In this document: positions 6,232 to 12,671 of the stretch, piece by piece
Layout: each line of letters begins with the position of its first letter
Position numbering within the stretch: the first letter of the stretch is position 1
Source of the DNA: GCA-2729515 sp036336695
Lineage (GTDB): Bacteria > Myxococcota_A > UBA9160 > SMWR01
DNA: 14,563 nt
Reading direction: 5' to 3'
NCBI GenBank assembly: GCA_036336695.1
Contig: JAYZFQ010000050.1
Span: forward strand, 1 to 14,563
Position numbers and translations under genes: made by a program
Notes under the pieces: generated by a model
Told to the model about the DNA's origin: nothing
The model's database searches: none
What the model saw: only the letters and a program-made list of their open reading frames with translations

Positions 6232-6237
6232 TAGGAT
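6232..6237 (+). promoter_or_regulatory. Candidate -10 element (TAGGAT) of the EthD-family gene
   Basis: TAGGAT lies 23 bases before the start codon. Initiation near 6244 would leave a short leader that just includes the ribosome-binding site GGAGGA at 6248-6253. The -35 region is not recognisable. The same arrangement recurs before several other genes of the window, which supports it slightly. Confidence 0.3.
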
Positions 6238-6260
6238 GCGTGCCCACGGAGGATCCGGTC

Positions 6261-6944
6261 ATGGAAAAACTTGCGTATCTCCTGTTCGACGAGAGCGACC
6301 GCCCGGGCTCGGAATTGCGGACCGCACTCCAAGGGAAGGCCGTTCCGGCGCTGCGCGCTGCGGGCGCATCCGAGATCACGCTCCACGTCCAGGACGAGGA
6401 CGTCGCGGCCGGCACCCCGATGCGCAAGAGCGATCCGCCGATTCGGGCGATGGTCTCCTTCTGGCTCCGGGATTCCGACGACCGGGCGCCCTGCGAGGAA
6501 GCACTCGCGAGCCAGGTCCGACGCATTGCCGGGTACCTGGTCGTCGAGTCTCGCCCGATGGATCACCGCCCGCCGAAGGACGAGCGCACGCCCGGCATGT
6601 GCCAGGTGACGTGCATCGCGAAGCGCCAGGGCCTCGACTACGACGAGTTCACCCGCATCTGGCACGTCGACCACAAGCAGGTCGCGATCGAGACCCAGTC
6701 CACCACGGGTTACGTGCGCAACGAGTTCGTGCGGGCTTTGACACCGGGTGCGCCGGCTGGCTGGATTGCGATCGTCGAGGAAACGTTCCCGATCGGCGCC
6801 CTGGACGACCCGAAGGTCTTCTACGACGCGGCCAACGACGAAGAGCTGAAACGAAACCTCGACCGGATGATGGCGAGCTGTGACCGGTTCCTCGACATGG
6901 AACCCCTCGAGTTCACCCACATGTCGGAGTACTACCTCGGCTAG
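6261..6944 (+). CDS. EthD-domain (dimeric alpha+beta barrel) protein, two-half architecture
   Basis: A 227-residue protein; the ATG at 6261 follows GGAGGA at 6248-6253. The C-terminal half (about 113-227) carries the EthD signature: CQVTCIAKRQGLDYDEF (114-130), IWHVDHKQVAIETQ with W134, H135 and H138, a GYVRNEF strand, and DDPKVFYDAANDEELKRNLDRM. The N-terminal half (1-100) has a similar strand-helix layout but lacks the W-H-H motif, so the protein probably forms a ferredoxin-like barrel from two halves, one degenerate. EthD was named for a small protein needed for P450-dependent ethyl tert-butyl ether degradation in Rhodococcus; relatives have varied or unknown roles, so a direct catalytic function is not implied. 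The upstream SDR diverges over 124 bp; the amidohydrolase converges on it over 74 bp. The presence of a P450 within 3 kb is suggestive but not proof of a link. Confidence 0.82.
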   Translation: MEKLAYLLFDESDRPGSELRTALQGKAVPALRAAGASEITLHVQDEDVAAGTPMRKSDPPIRAMVSFWLRDSDDRAPCEEALASQVRRIAGYLVVESRPMDHRPPKDERTPGMCQVTCIAKRQGLDYDEFTRIWHVDHKQVAIETQSTTGYVRNEFVRALTPGAPAGWIAIVEETFPIGALDDPKVFYDAANDEELKRNLDRMMASCDRFLDMEPLEFTHMSEYYLG

Positions 6945-7018
6945 GAGGGCTCGCGCGCCGCGGCCGCCGGCAGGCGATCAGTTGCCCGGCTTGCTGCTTG
7001 CAGCCGTGCGCGGGCTGC

Positions 7019-8725
7019 TCAGGAGCGCACCAGCCGGCCGGGCAGTTCGCCCGTCACCTCGTCGTCGCGAATCACGTCCACGCCGGCCACCAGCGTGCGC
7101 TCGTAGCCGCGGGCGCGCTGCATGAAGCGCTGGCCCCCGGCCGGCAGATCGAACAGCATTTCCGGCGGCTCGAGCTTCATGTTCGCGTGATCGATCACGT
7201 TCATGTCGGCGCGCATGCCGGGGGCGAGCGTGCCGCGGTCCGTGAACCCGTAGAGATCCGCCGTGTCCTTCGACATGCGCTTGACGGCGAACTCGATCGG
7301 GATGCGTTCTCCGCGGGAGCGGTCGCGCACCCAGTGGGTCAGCATGAACGTCTGGATCGAGGCATCGCAGATGATGCCGCAGTGCGCGCCGCGGTGGCCG
7401 AGCCCCAGGGCCGCCCGCGGGTGGTACATCATCTCCCGGAGCGGGTCGGCCGTGAGGTGGCTGTAGTTCAGCACCGGGACGAGGAAGAGTTCCCGGCCGT
7501 CTCGTTCGAGCATCCGGTCGTAGAGGAATTCTTCCGCGGGAATGCCCTCGCGCTTCGCGATGGCCTCGATCGAATCCTCGTAGGCCGGCTCGTAGTTGGG
7601 CGGGTCGCCCATGGGGAAGAAGCGCCCGAGTTGGGACAGCAGCATCGAGAGCGTTTCTTCGTTGCGCTCGGAGAGGATCTGCCGCTTGATCTCGGGTTCG
7701 CGGAGTTTCGCGATCCGCTCCTCGAACGGAAGATCCAGGAGCTTGGCGAAACCGGGCCGGTCGGCGAAGGGGTGGATCACCGTCTGGTGTCCGATCAGCA
7801 TGCCGAAGGGGCGCCCGGCGATCTGGGGAAAGACGTCGGCGCCGCCTGCCACGGCCTCGGCCGAGAGTTCGAGAAGCTCGCGCCAGAGTTCGGGGGCGCT
7901 GTCGACCTGGAGCATGGCGAAAGTGACGGGACGGCGGATTTCCTTGGAGAGGCGCAGCATCCAGTCGAGTTCCTGCTTCGGAGCGGCGATGTCCATGCCC
8001 TCGGCGCCTGCGGGGGCCACCTCGAACAGGCCCTTGTCCAACTCGCCGAGCACGCGGCCGATGCCGAAGAGTTCGTCTTCGGCCGCGAAGGTCCCCGGCA
8101 CGGGCTCGCCGCTGATCGCCGTGTGCGCGATCGTGCGCGAAGTCGAGAAGCCGAGGGCGCCGGCCGCGACGCCTTCCTTGACGATCGCTGCCATCGCCGC
8201 GATGTCTTCCGCGTTGGCCGGCTCGTTGTTCGCGCCGCGCTCGCCCATGACGTAGGCACGCACGGCGCCGTGGGGCACCTGGGTGGCGATGTCCATGCCG
8301 AAGCGACGCTTGTCCAGGGCGTCGAGATACTCGGGGAAGGTTTCCCACTCCCACTGGATGCCTTCGTGGAGCGCGGTGCCGGGGATGTCTTCGACGCCTT
8401 CCATCAACTCGATCAGGAAGGTGTGCTGGTCCGCTTGCACGGGCGCAAACCCCACTCCGCAGTTGCCCATGACGACGGTCGTGACGCCGTGGTAACAGGA
8501 CGGCGCGAGGTGCGGGTCCCAGGTTGCCTGGCCGTCGTAATGCGTGTGGATGTCGACGAACCCGGGCGTCACGAGCTTGCCCCGCACATCGACCTCCTCG
8601 TGGGCGGAACCTGCGACGCGACCGATCTCGGCGATCCGGCCGTCGCGGATCGCGACGTCGGCCTCGCGCGGCGCCGCGCCCGTCCCGTCGACCACGGTGC
8701 CTCCACGGAGGATTCGATCGTGCAT
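7019..8725 (-). CDS. Amidohydrolase family protein, N-acyl-D-amino-acid deacylase type
   Basis: A 568-residue metal-dependent hydrolase; ATG at 8725 with GGGAG nine bases upstream. It opens with the small beta-sandwich of urease-superfamily enzymes (ILRGGTVVDGTGAAPREADV), then the metal-binding HxH H60/H62 in PGFVDIHTHYDGQATWD. The VTTVVMGNCGVGFAP segment (81-95) with C89 matches the metal-ligand cysteine region of D-aminoacylases. ALGFSTSR and, near the C-terminus, GLGHRGAHCGIICDAS, GTLAPGMRADMNVID and a final beta-sandwich strand complete the fold. D-aminoacylases release D-amino acids from N-acyl derivatives using zinc, but many homologues in catabolic neighbourhoods have unknown amide or cyclic substrates, so the substrate is open. 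It is about 80 residues longer than classical D-aminoacylase (near 480). It is divergent from the dienoyl-CoA-reductase-like gene, with an operator-like palindrome over its promoter. Confidence 0.9.
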   Translation of the reverse strand: MHDRILRGGTVVDGTGAAPREADVAIRDGRIAEIGRVAGSAHEEVDVRGKLVTPGFVDIHTHYDGQATWDPHLAPSCYHGVTTVVMGNCGVGFAPVQADQHTFLIELMEGVEDIPGTALHEGIQWEWETFPEYLDALDKRRFGMDIATQVPHGAVRAYVMGERGANNEPANAEDIAAMAAIVKEGVAAGALGFSTSRTIAHTAISGEPVPGTFAAEDELFGIGRVLGELDKGLFEVAPAGAEGMDIAAPKQELDWMLRLSKEIRRPVTFAMLQVDSAPELWRELLELSAEAVAGGADVFPQIAGRPFGMLIGHQTVIHPFADRPGFAKLLDLPFEERIAKLREPEIKRQILSERNEETLSMLLSQLGRFFPMGDPPNYEPAYEDSIEAIAKREGIPAEEFLYDRMLERDGRELFLVPVLNYSHLTADPLREMMYHPRAALGLGHRGAHCGIICDASIQTFMLTHWVRDRSRGERIPIEFAVKRMSKDTADLYGFTDRGTLAPGMRADMNVIDHANMKLEPPEMLFDLPAGGQRFMQRARGYERTLVAGVDVIRDDEVTGELPGRLVRS

Positions 8726-8753
8726 GGCGTGTGACTCCCTTCGGAATGAATCG

Positions 8754-8769
8754 TTACAGAGCGCTGTAA
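8754..8769. promoter_or_regulatory. Operator-like palindrome TTACAGAGCGCTGTAA
   Basis: Perfect six-base arms TTACAG and CTGTAA flank a four-base centre (AGCG). It lies between the divergent amidohydrolase and SDR genes and overlaps the expected transcription start of the amidohydrolase. Size and symmetry suit a dimeric TetR-, GntR- or similar-type repressor; no regulator gene is in the window to match it with. Confidence 0.5.
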
Positions 8770-8798
8770 GTATGCCTCGCGGTGAACGGTGCGGGCAA
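8769..8798 (-). promoter_or_regulatory. Candidate sigma-70 promoter of the amidohydrolase
   Basis: On the minus strand TTGCCC (8793-8798) and CATACT (8769-8774) are separated by 18 bases; each matches its consensus at four of six positions. The start would fall near 8762, inside the palindrome at 8754-8769, which is an arrangement typical of repression by blocking polymerase. Confidence 0.45.
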
Positions 8799-8819
8799 GG
8801 GGGACGGCGCCGCGGCGCG

Positions 8820-8825
8820 TATGAT
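8820..8825 (+). promoter_or_regulatory. Candidate -10 element (TATGAT) of the dienoyl-CoA-reductase-like gene
   Basis: TATGAT matches five of six -10 bases and sits 24 bases before the start codon, with the ribosome-binding site GAGGGAGG at 8836-8842 in between. The -35 region (near 8797-8802) has no match, so an activator could be needed. Confidence 0.3.
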
Positions 8826-8849
8826 GCGGGTTCACGAGGGAGGCAGGGC

Positions 8850-9635
8850 ATGGACGTGTTCCGGGACGGGTTGCTCGCGGGAAAGGTGGCCCTGGTGACC
8901 GGCGGCGCCACGGGGATCGGCAAGGAGATCGCGCGCACGCTGGGTCGGCAGGGTGCCGCGATCGCGATCCTCAGCCGCAAGCGGGAAAACCTCGCCGCCG
9001 CCGCGAAGGAGTTCGAGGCGGAGGGCATTGCATGCTGGTTTGACACCTGCGACGTGCGCGAAGCCGACCGGGTCGACGCCGTGATCGCCGGGCTCCTCGA
9101 GCGGTTCGGCCGCCTCGACGTCCTGGTCAACAACGCCGCGGGAAACTTTCCGGCGCGCATGGACGACATTTCCCCGAACGGGTTCCGTGCCGTCGTCGCC
9201 ATCGATCTGCTCGGCACCTACAACGTGTCGAAGGCTGCCTATGAAGCCTGGCTCAAGGACAATGGGGGCAACGTGGTCAACATCTCCGCACCCTTCGCGG
9301 GGATGGGTGTGAGCCTGCAATCCCACGTCGCGGCGGCGAAGACCGGTGTCGATTCCCTCACGCGCACCTGTGCCGTGGAGTGGGGCCCCAAGGGCATCCG
9401 GGTGAATGCCGTGTGCCCCGGCGAGACATCGGGAACCGAGGGTGTTGCGCGCTTCGACGCTTCGGAGGGAGCGGCACCGACGGGCAACAATCCCCTGCGC
9501 CGGCCGGGCACCAAGCAGGACATCGCCAACCTGGTGCTGTTTCTCGTCACCGACGCCGCCAACTTCATCAACGGCCAGGTGATTTCCGTCGATGGCGGCG
9601 GCTGCATCGACCTGCTCAAGTTGGGCCTGGACTAG
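8850..9635 (+). CDS. 2,4-dienoyl-CoA reductase-like SDR
   Basis: A 261-residue SDR; ATG at 8850 behind GAGGGAGG at 8836-8842. It has TGGATGIG (17-24), an Arg after the second strand (LSRKRENL) pointing to NADPH, and NNAAGNF at 94-100. The YxxxK tyrosine is absent: the residue four before K164 is V160 in SHVAAAKTG. This, with D119 (AIDLLGTYNVS), AVEWGPKGIRVN and the PGETSGTEG loop (190-198), is the pattern of peroxisomal-type 2,4-dienoyl-CoA reductases, which use an Asp and the Lys instead of Tyr. The family reduces 2,4-dienoyl-CoA to 3-enoyl-CoA, allowing beta-oxidation of acids with double bonds at even positions. The complete set of family features makes this assignment firmer than for the other SDRs here, although bacterial relatives are often labelled only as SDR. 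The FKBP gene follows after 58 bp and has its own -10-like hexamer. Confidence 0.88.
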   Translation: MDVFRDGLLAGKVALVTGGATGIGKEIARTLGRQGAAIAILSRKRENLAAAAKEFEAEGIACWFDTCDVREADRVDAVIAGLLERFGRLDVLVNNAAGNFPARMDDISPNGFRAVVAIDLLGTYNVSKAAYEAWLKDNGGNVVNISAPFAGMGVSLQSHVAAAKTGVDSLTRTCAVEWGPKGIRVNAVCPGETSGTEGVARFDASEGAAPTGNNPLRRPGTKQDIANLVLFLVTDAANFINGQVISVDGGGCIDLLKLGLD

Positions 9636-9662
9636 TGCTGGGCAGCCCCCCGCGCGTTCCTC

Positions 9663-9668
9663 TAAGCT
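9663..9668 (+). promoter_or_regulatory. Weak candidate -10 element (TAAGCT) of the FKBP gene
   Basis: TAAGCT lies 25 bases before the FKBP start, with GGAGG at 9685-9689 between. It matches the consensus at only a few positions and has no evident -35; read-through from the upstream SDR is equally possible. Confidence 0.2.
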
Positions 9669-9693
9669 CCGCGACACGAAACCTGGAGGCAAC

Positions 9694-10116
9694 ATGAAGC
9701 GCATCGGTCCGATCCTGGTTCTGTTCGCCCTCGCCTGCGGCGATTCCGACGTCGTGGGCGGCGGTGGGTCGAACGCGGGCCCCGGCGGGTCCTCATCCGG
9801 TTCCGGAATTACCGTGACCCACATCGAAGAGGGTTCGGGGCCGAGCCCCACCGCGACCGACGTCGTCCTCGTTCACTACCACGGCACGTTCCCCGACGGC
9901 CGCGTCTTCGACAGCAGCGTCGACCGGGGCCAGCCGGCACAGTTTCCGCTCAACCGCGTGATTCCCTGCTGGACCCAGGGGGTCCAGCAGATGAACGTGG
10001 GGGGCAAGGCTCAGCTGGTGTGTCCGCCGGAAAGCGCCTACGGCGCCCAGGGTGCGGGACCCATTCCGCCGAACTCCACGCTGCACTTCGACGTGGAACT
10101 GCTCGGCATCCAGTAG
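9694..10116 (+). CDS. FKBP-type peptidyl-prolyl isomerase, predicted lipoprotein
   Basis: A 140-residue protein; ATG at 9694 with GGAGG at 9685-9689. Residues 1-14 form a short lipoprotein signal (MKRIGPILVLFALA) ending at C15. The box ALAC has Ala, not Leu, at -3, so lipidation is likely but not certain. A Gly/Ser linker (about 22-38) leads to a complete FKBP domain (39-140), with the binding-pocket residues Y62 (HYHG), F72 and D73 (VFDSS), F84, V89/I90, W93, Y116 (AYG) and F132 (LHFDVELL). C92 and C110 replace the usual Gly and Ile and could form a disulphide in the periplasm, as in many periplasmic FKBPs. Such enzymes catalyse proline cis/trans isomerisation and act as folding helpers for envelope proteins. 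It seems a housekeeping gene and not part of the catabolic set. It converges on the CoA-transferase over 37 bp. Confidence 0.95.
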   Translation: MKRIGPILVLFALACGDSDVVGGGGSNAGPGGSSSGSGITVTHIEEGSGPSPTATDVVLVHYHGTFPDGRVFDSSVDRGQPAQFPLNRVIPCWTQGVQQMNVGGKAQLVCPPESAYGAQGAGPIPPNSTLHFDVELLGIQ

Positions 10117-10129
10117 GCGCTGCTGCGCC
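10116..10129 (+). terminator. Small hairpin at the FKBP / CoA-transferase convergence
   Basis: GGCGC (10116-10120) pairs with GCGCC (10125-10129) around a TGCT loop, right at the FKBP stop codon. There is no T run on either strand, so it is at best a weak bidirectional stem. Confidence 0.18.
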
Positions 10130-10153
10130 AGAGCCCGGAAAGAAACCGCGGGT

Positions 10154-12544
10154 TCAGTCGTCGAGCCAGGCGGGACGTTCCCCGATCACCTTGGCTTCGC
10201 GGAGCCGCTCGATTTCCGTATCCGAGATGCCGAGGTCACCGTTCAGGACCTCGTGGTTGTGTTGGCCCAGGGTCGGCGGCGGTGTGCGCCGCTTGGCGGA
10301 ATCGAAGTCGGAGAAGTGCATGGGGAGGCCCGGGTAGCGGGTCGTTCCCGTGCGCGGGTGCGCCAGCGTCTGGTAGAACCCCCGGGCTTCGAGCTGGGGG
10401 TTGGGTGCGATGAAGTGCGCGTTCACCAGTGGGGCCGCCGGTACGCCCTCGGCGAGTAGCGCCTCGGCTGCTGCCTCGGCGCTGCGTCCAGCGCACCAGC
10501 TGCCGAGTTCCGCGTCGAGGGTGTCGTGGGCGGCGCGGCGTCCCGCCGCCGAGGAGAGGGCGTCGTCCGCGGCCCAGTCGGGAGAGCCGAGGGCGCGCAC
10601 GAGGCCGGCCCAGTGGGCGTCGCTCGCCACGGCGATGGCCACCTGGGTGGCGTCGGTGCAGCGGTACACGCCCTGGGGCGCCGCGCCCGGCCCGCGGTTT
10701 TCGTTCCGCTCGAGGAACTCGCCGTAGGCAGTCCACTCGATCACCTGTTCCGCGGCGAGGTTCAGCGCCGGCTCGATCAGGGCGCACTCGACGAGCTGTC
10801 CCTTCCCCGTGGTCCGACGCTTCTCCAGGGCCAGCAACAGGGCGAAGGCGGCGTGGGTGCCGCCGATGGGATCGCAGGCGCCACGCACGATGAGCGGCAT
10901 GTCCCGGTAGCCGGTCACCCAGGCGAGACCGCTGGCTTGTTCCACGTTTGCGGCAAAGCCGGTGCGGTCGCGCCAGGGTCCGTCGAGTCCCCAGGCGGGC
11001 ATGCGCAACAGCGAGAGCCGGGGGTTCCACTCCTGGAGCGTTTCCCAGGTCAGGCCAAAGTGTTCCATGACGCGCACCGAAAAGTTTTCGACCACTGCAT
11101 CGGCGCCTTCGATCAGCTTGCGCAGGATCGCCTTGCCCTCTTCGTCTTCGAGGTTCAGCGTGATGCCCCGCTTGCCGGTGTTGATCCCGTGGAAGACCCA
11201 CGACCACTCCCACGATTCCTCGTTGCGCACGGCGCCGGCGAAGCGCATGCCGTCGGGCCGTTGGACGGACTCGACCTTCACCACGTCGGCCCCGAGCGCC
11301 GCGAGCAGCCACGTCACCGTCGGCCCCGCCCAGAAGGCGGAGAGGTCGACGATGCGGATGCCCTCGAGGGGCAGCGCGCTGCCGCCTTCGGGGGTGCGGT
11401 CGCGCGCCGCGTGCGCCCCGATTTCGGCGCGGATCTCCTCGGCGTTTGCGTCGAGGTCCGGGGCCTTGCCGAAGGGCCGGGTCTCCGAATCCGAGAGCCG
11501 GTAGGGCGTGCGCGGGGCCTGGAAGCCGTGGGGGCTGCGCTGAAAGATGCCCCGGGCGCTGAAGTGGTCCCGCTCGAGAACATTGCGGCCGTTGCCGATG
11601 GGTGCCACGGGAATCCGCATCGCGCTGGCGAGTTCGACGATCTCGTCGACGGTCTTCTGCCGCGTCCACCCGTGCATCGCTTCCTGGATGAACGCGAGGT
11701 GTTCCATGCGCGCCCGGGCGTCGTAGAAGCGATCGTCCTCGGAAATTTCGGGACGGCCGATCAGCAGGCAAAAATCCTTCCACTGCTGCCCGGTATAGGT
11801 GCACAGCCCGATCCAGCCGTCGCTCGCCGGTTCGATCGAGGGTGTCTCGATGGAAATCGCCAGGGGGCCTTCGAGCCACTGGCCTTCCAGGTCGTGGAAG
11901 ACCGTCATCGTGTTGATCACCGCTTCGAAAAGCGACAGGTCGACGTGCTGGCCGTGGCCGGTGCGGCGAGACGCGATCCACGCGGCCAGGCCGCCGAGGG
12001 CGGCATAGGTGCCGCCAGCGAACTCGCCGATCCGGCCGCTGGCGGCGACCGGTCCGCGCTCGGGAAGGCCCCGGTAGCCGGTACTGCCGCTCTGGGCCTG
12101 GAGCGTGAACTCGGTGGCGGGCCGCTGGGCCCAGGGCCCCGTGTGTCCCCAGGGAGAAACCGACACCACCGAGAGCGCCGGATGGGAGCGGCGCAGGGCG
12201 TCGGGCCCGAGGCCGCGCTCCTCCAGGTACCCCGCCCCGAAGCTCTCGAGCAGCAGGTCCGCGCCGTCGGCGAGTTCGCGCAGCAGGTTGCGCCCCGCCT
12301 CGGTGTCGAGATCCGCGACCACGCTGCGCTTCGAAGCGTTCAGGAACTGGAAGAAGGCCCCGTCCTCGCCGGGTGCGAGGGCATGGCCCGAAGCCGTCCA
12401 GCGCCGCATGGGGTCGCCGCCCGGGGGTTCGACCTTGATCACATCGGCGCCGGCGTCGACCCAGAGCTTCCCGGCGTAGGGCCCGGCCAGGCCGGTGGAG
12501 CAGTCGATCACGCGCAGACCGTCGAGGGGACAGGGACCGGACAC
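10154..12544 (-). CDS. Fused two-domain CaiB/BaiF (family III) CoA-transferase
   Basis: A 796-residue protein with two complete family III CoA-transferase units in tandem (about 5-380 and 391-796), where the usual enzyme is one unit of roughly 400. The GTG at 12544 is taken as start: GGAGG at 12551-12555 lies five bases away and the domain starts at once (LDGLRVIDCSTGLAGPYAGK). The second unit opens similarly (LEGIRIVDLSAFWAGPTVTW, 393-412). The catalytic Asp that forms the acyl-anhydride in FRC/CaiB aligns with E174 (GEFAGGTYAALG) in unit one and D558 (CDPIGGTHAAFA) in unit two, so only the second unit has the standard nucleophile. The reaction is transfer of CoA between carboxylic acids, a way to activate the acid produced by P450 side-chain oxidation; the substrate is unknown. 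Active enzymes are interlocked dimers, so the fusion may form a pseudo-dimer. It is divergent from the RND gene. Confidence 0.94.
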   Translation of the reverse strand: MSGPCPLDGLRVIDCSTGLAGPYAGKLWVDAGADVIKVEPPGGDPMRRWTASGHALAPGEDGAFFQFLNASKRSVVADLDTEAGRNLLRELADGADLLLESFGAGYLEERGLGPDALRRSHPALSVVSVSPWGHTGPWAQRPATEFTLQAQSGSTGYRGLPERGPVAASGRIGEFAGGTYAALGGLAAWIASRRTGHGQHVDLSLFEAVINTMTVFHDLEGQWLEGPLAISIETPSIEPASDGWIGLCTYTGQQWKDFCLLIGRPEISEDDRFYDARARMEHLAFIQEAMHGWTRQKTVDEIVELASAMRIPVAPIGNGRNVLERDHFSARGIFQRSPHGFQAPRTPYRLSDSETRPFGKAPDLDANAEEIRAEIGAHAARDRTPEGGSALPLEGIRIVDLSAFWAGPTVTWLLAALGADVVKVESVQRPDGMRFAGAVRNEESWEWSWVFHGINTGKRGITLNLEDEEGKAILRKLIEGADAVVENFSVRVMEHFGLTWETLQEWNPRLSLLRMPAWGLDGPWRDRTGFAANVEQASGLAWVTGYRDMPLIVRGACDPIGGTHAAFALLLALEKRRTTGKGQLVECALIEPALNLAAEQVIEWTAYGEFLERNENRGPGAAPQGVYRCTDATQVAIAVASDAHWAGLVRALGSPDWAADDALSSAAGRRAAHDTLDAELGSWCAGRSAEAAAEALLAEGVPAAPLVNAHFIAPNPQLEARGFYQTLAHPRTGTTRYPGLPMHFSDFDSAKRRTPPPTLGQHNHEVLNGDLGISDTEIERLREAKVIGERPAWLDD

Positions 12545-12574
12545 GGCTTCCTCCGACGCGCACAGTTACTCGAT

Positions 12575-12587
12575 GGCACGCGGTGCC
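12575..12587. repeat. Short inverted repeat GGCACGCGGTGCC
   Basis: Five-base arms GGCAC and GTGCC with a GCG centre lie 30 bases upstream of the CoA-transferase start, in the spacer shared with the RND gene. It could be an operator or a small 5'-leader hairpin; in DNA this GC-rich it may also be chance. On the minus strand a TTGACG sits just upstream of it, but no good -10 follows. Confidence 0.2.
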
Positions 12588-12657
12588 GTCAATCAAGAAG
12601 CGCCCCGACACGCCCGGAGGGCCGCAGGGCGTGGTGGGGAAGCCGCGCGCCATCCAC

Positions 12658-12663
12658 TAGGCT
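12658..12663 (+). promoter_or_regulatory. Candidate -10 element (TAGGCT) for a leaderless RND transcript
   Basis: TAGGCT ends eight bases before the RND start codon at 12672, and no Shine-Dalgarno sequence is visible between them. This spacing fits transcription starting at or within two bases of the ATG. The -35 region (TGGGGA at 12635-12640, 17 bases upstream) matches weakly. Confidence 0.3.
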
Positions 12664-12671
12664 CGCCGGCC

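Noticed and set aside
10236..12653. 805-codon minus-strand frame overlapping the CoA-transferase in another frame
   Set aside because: Arg/Pro/Gly-rich translation without domains, a frame-shifted shadow of the real gene.
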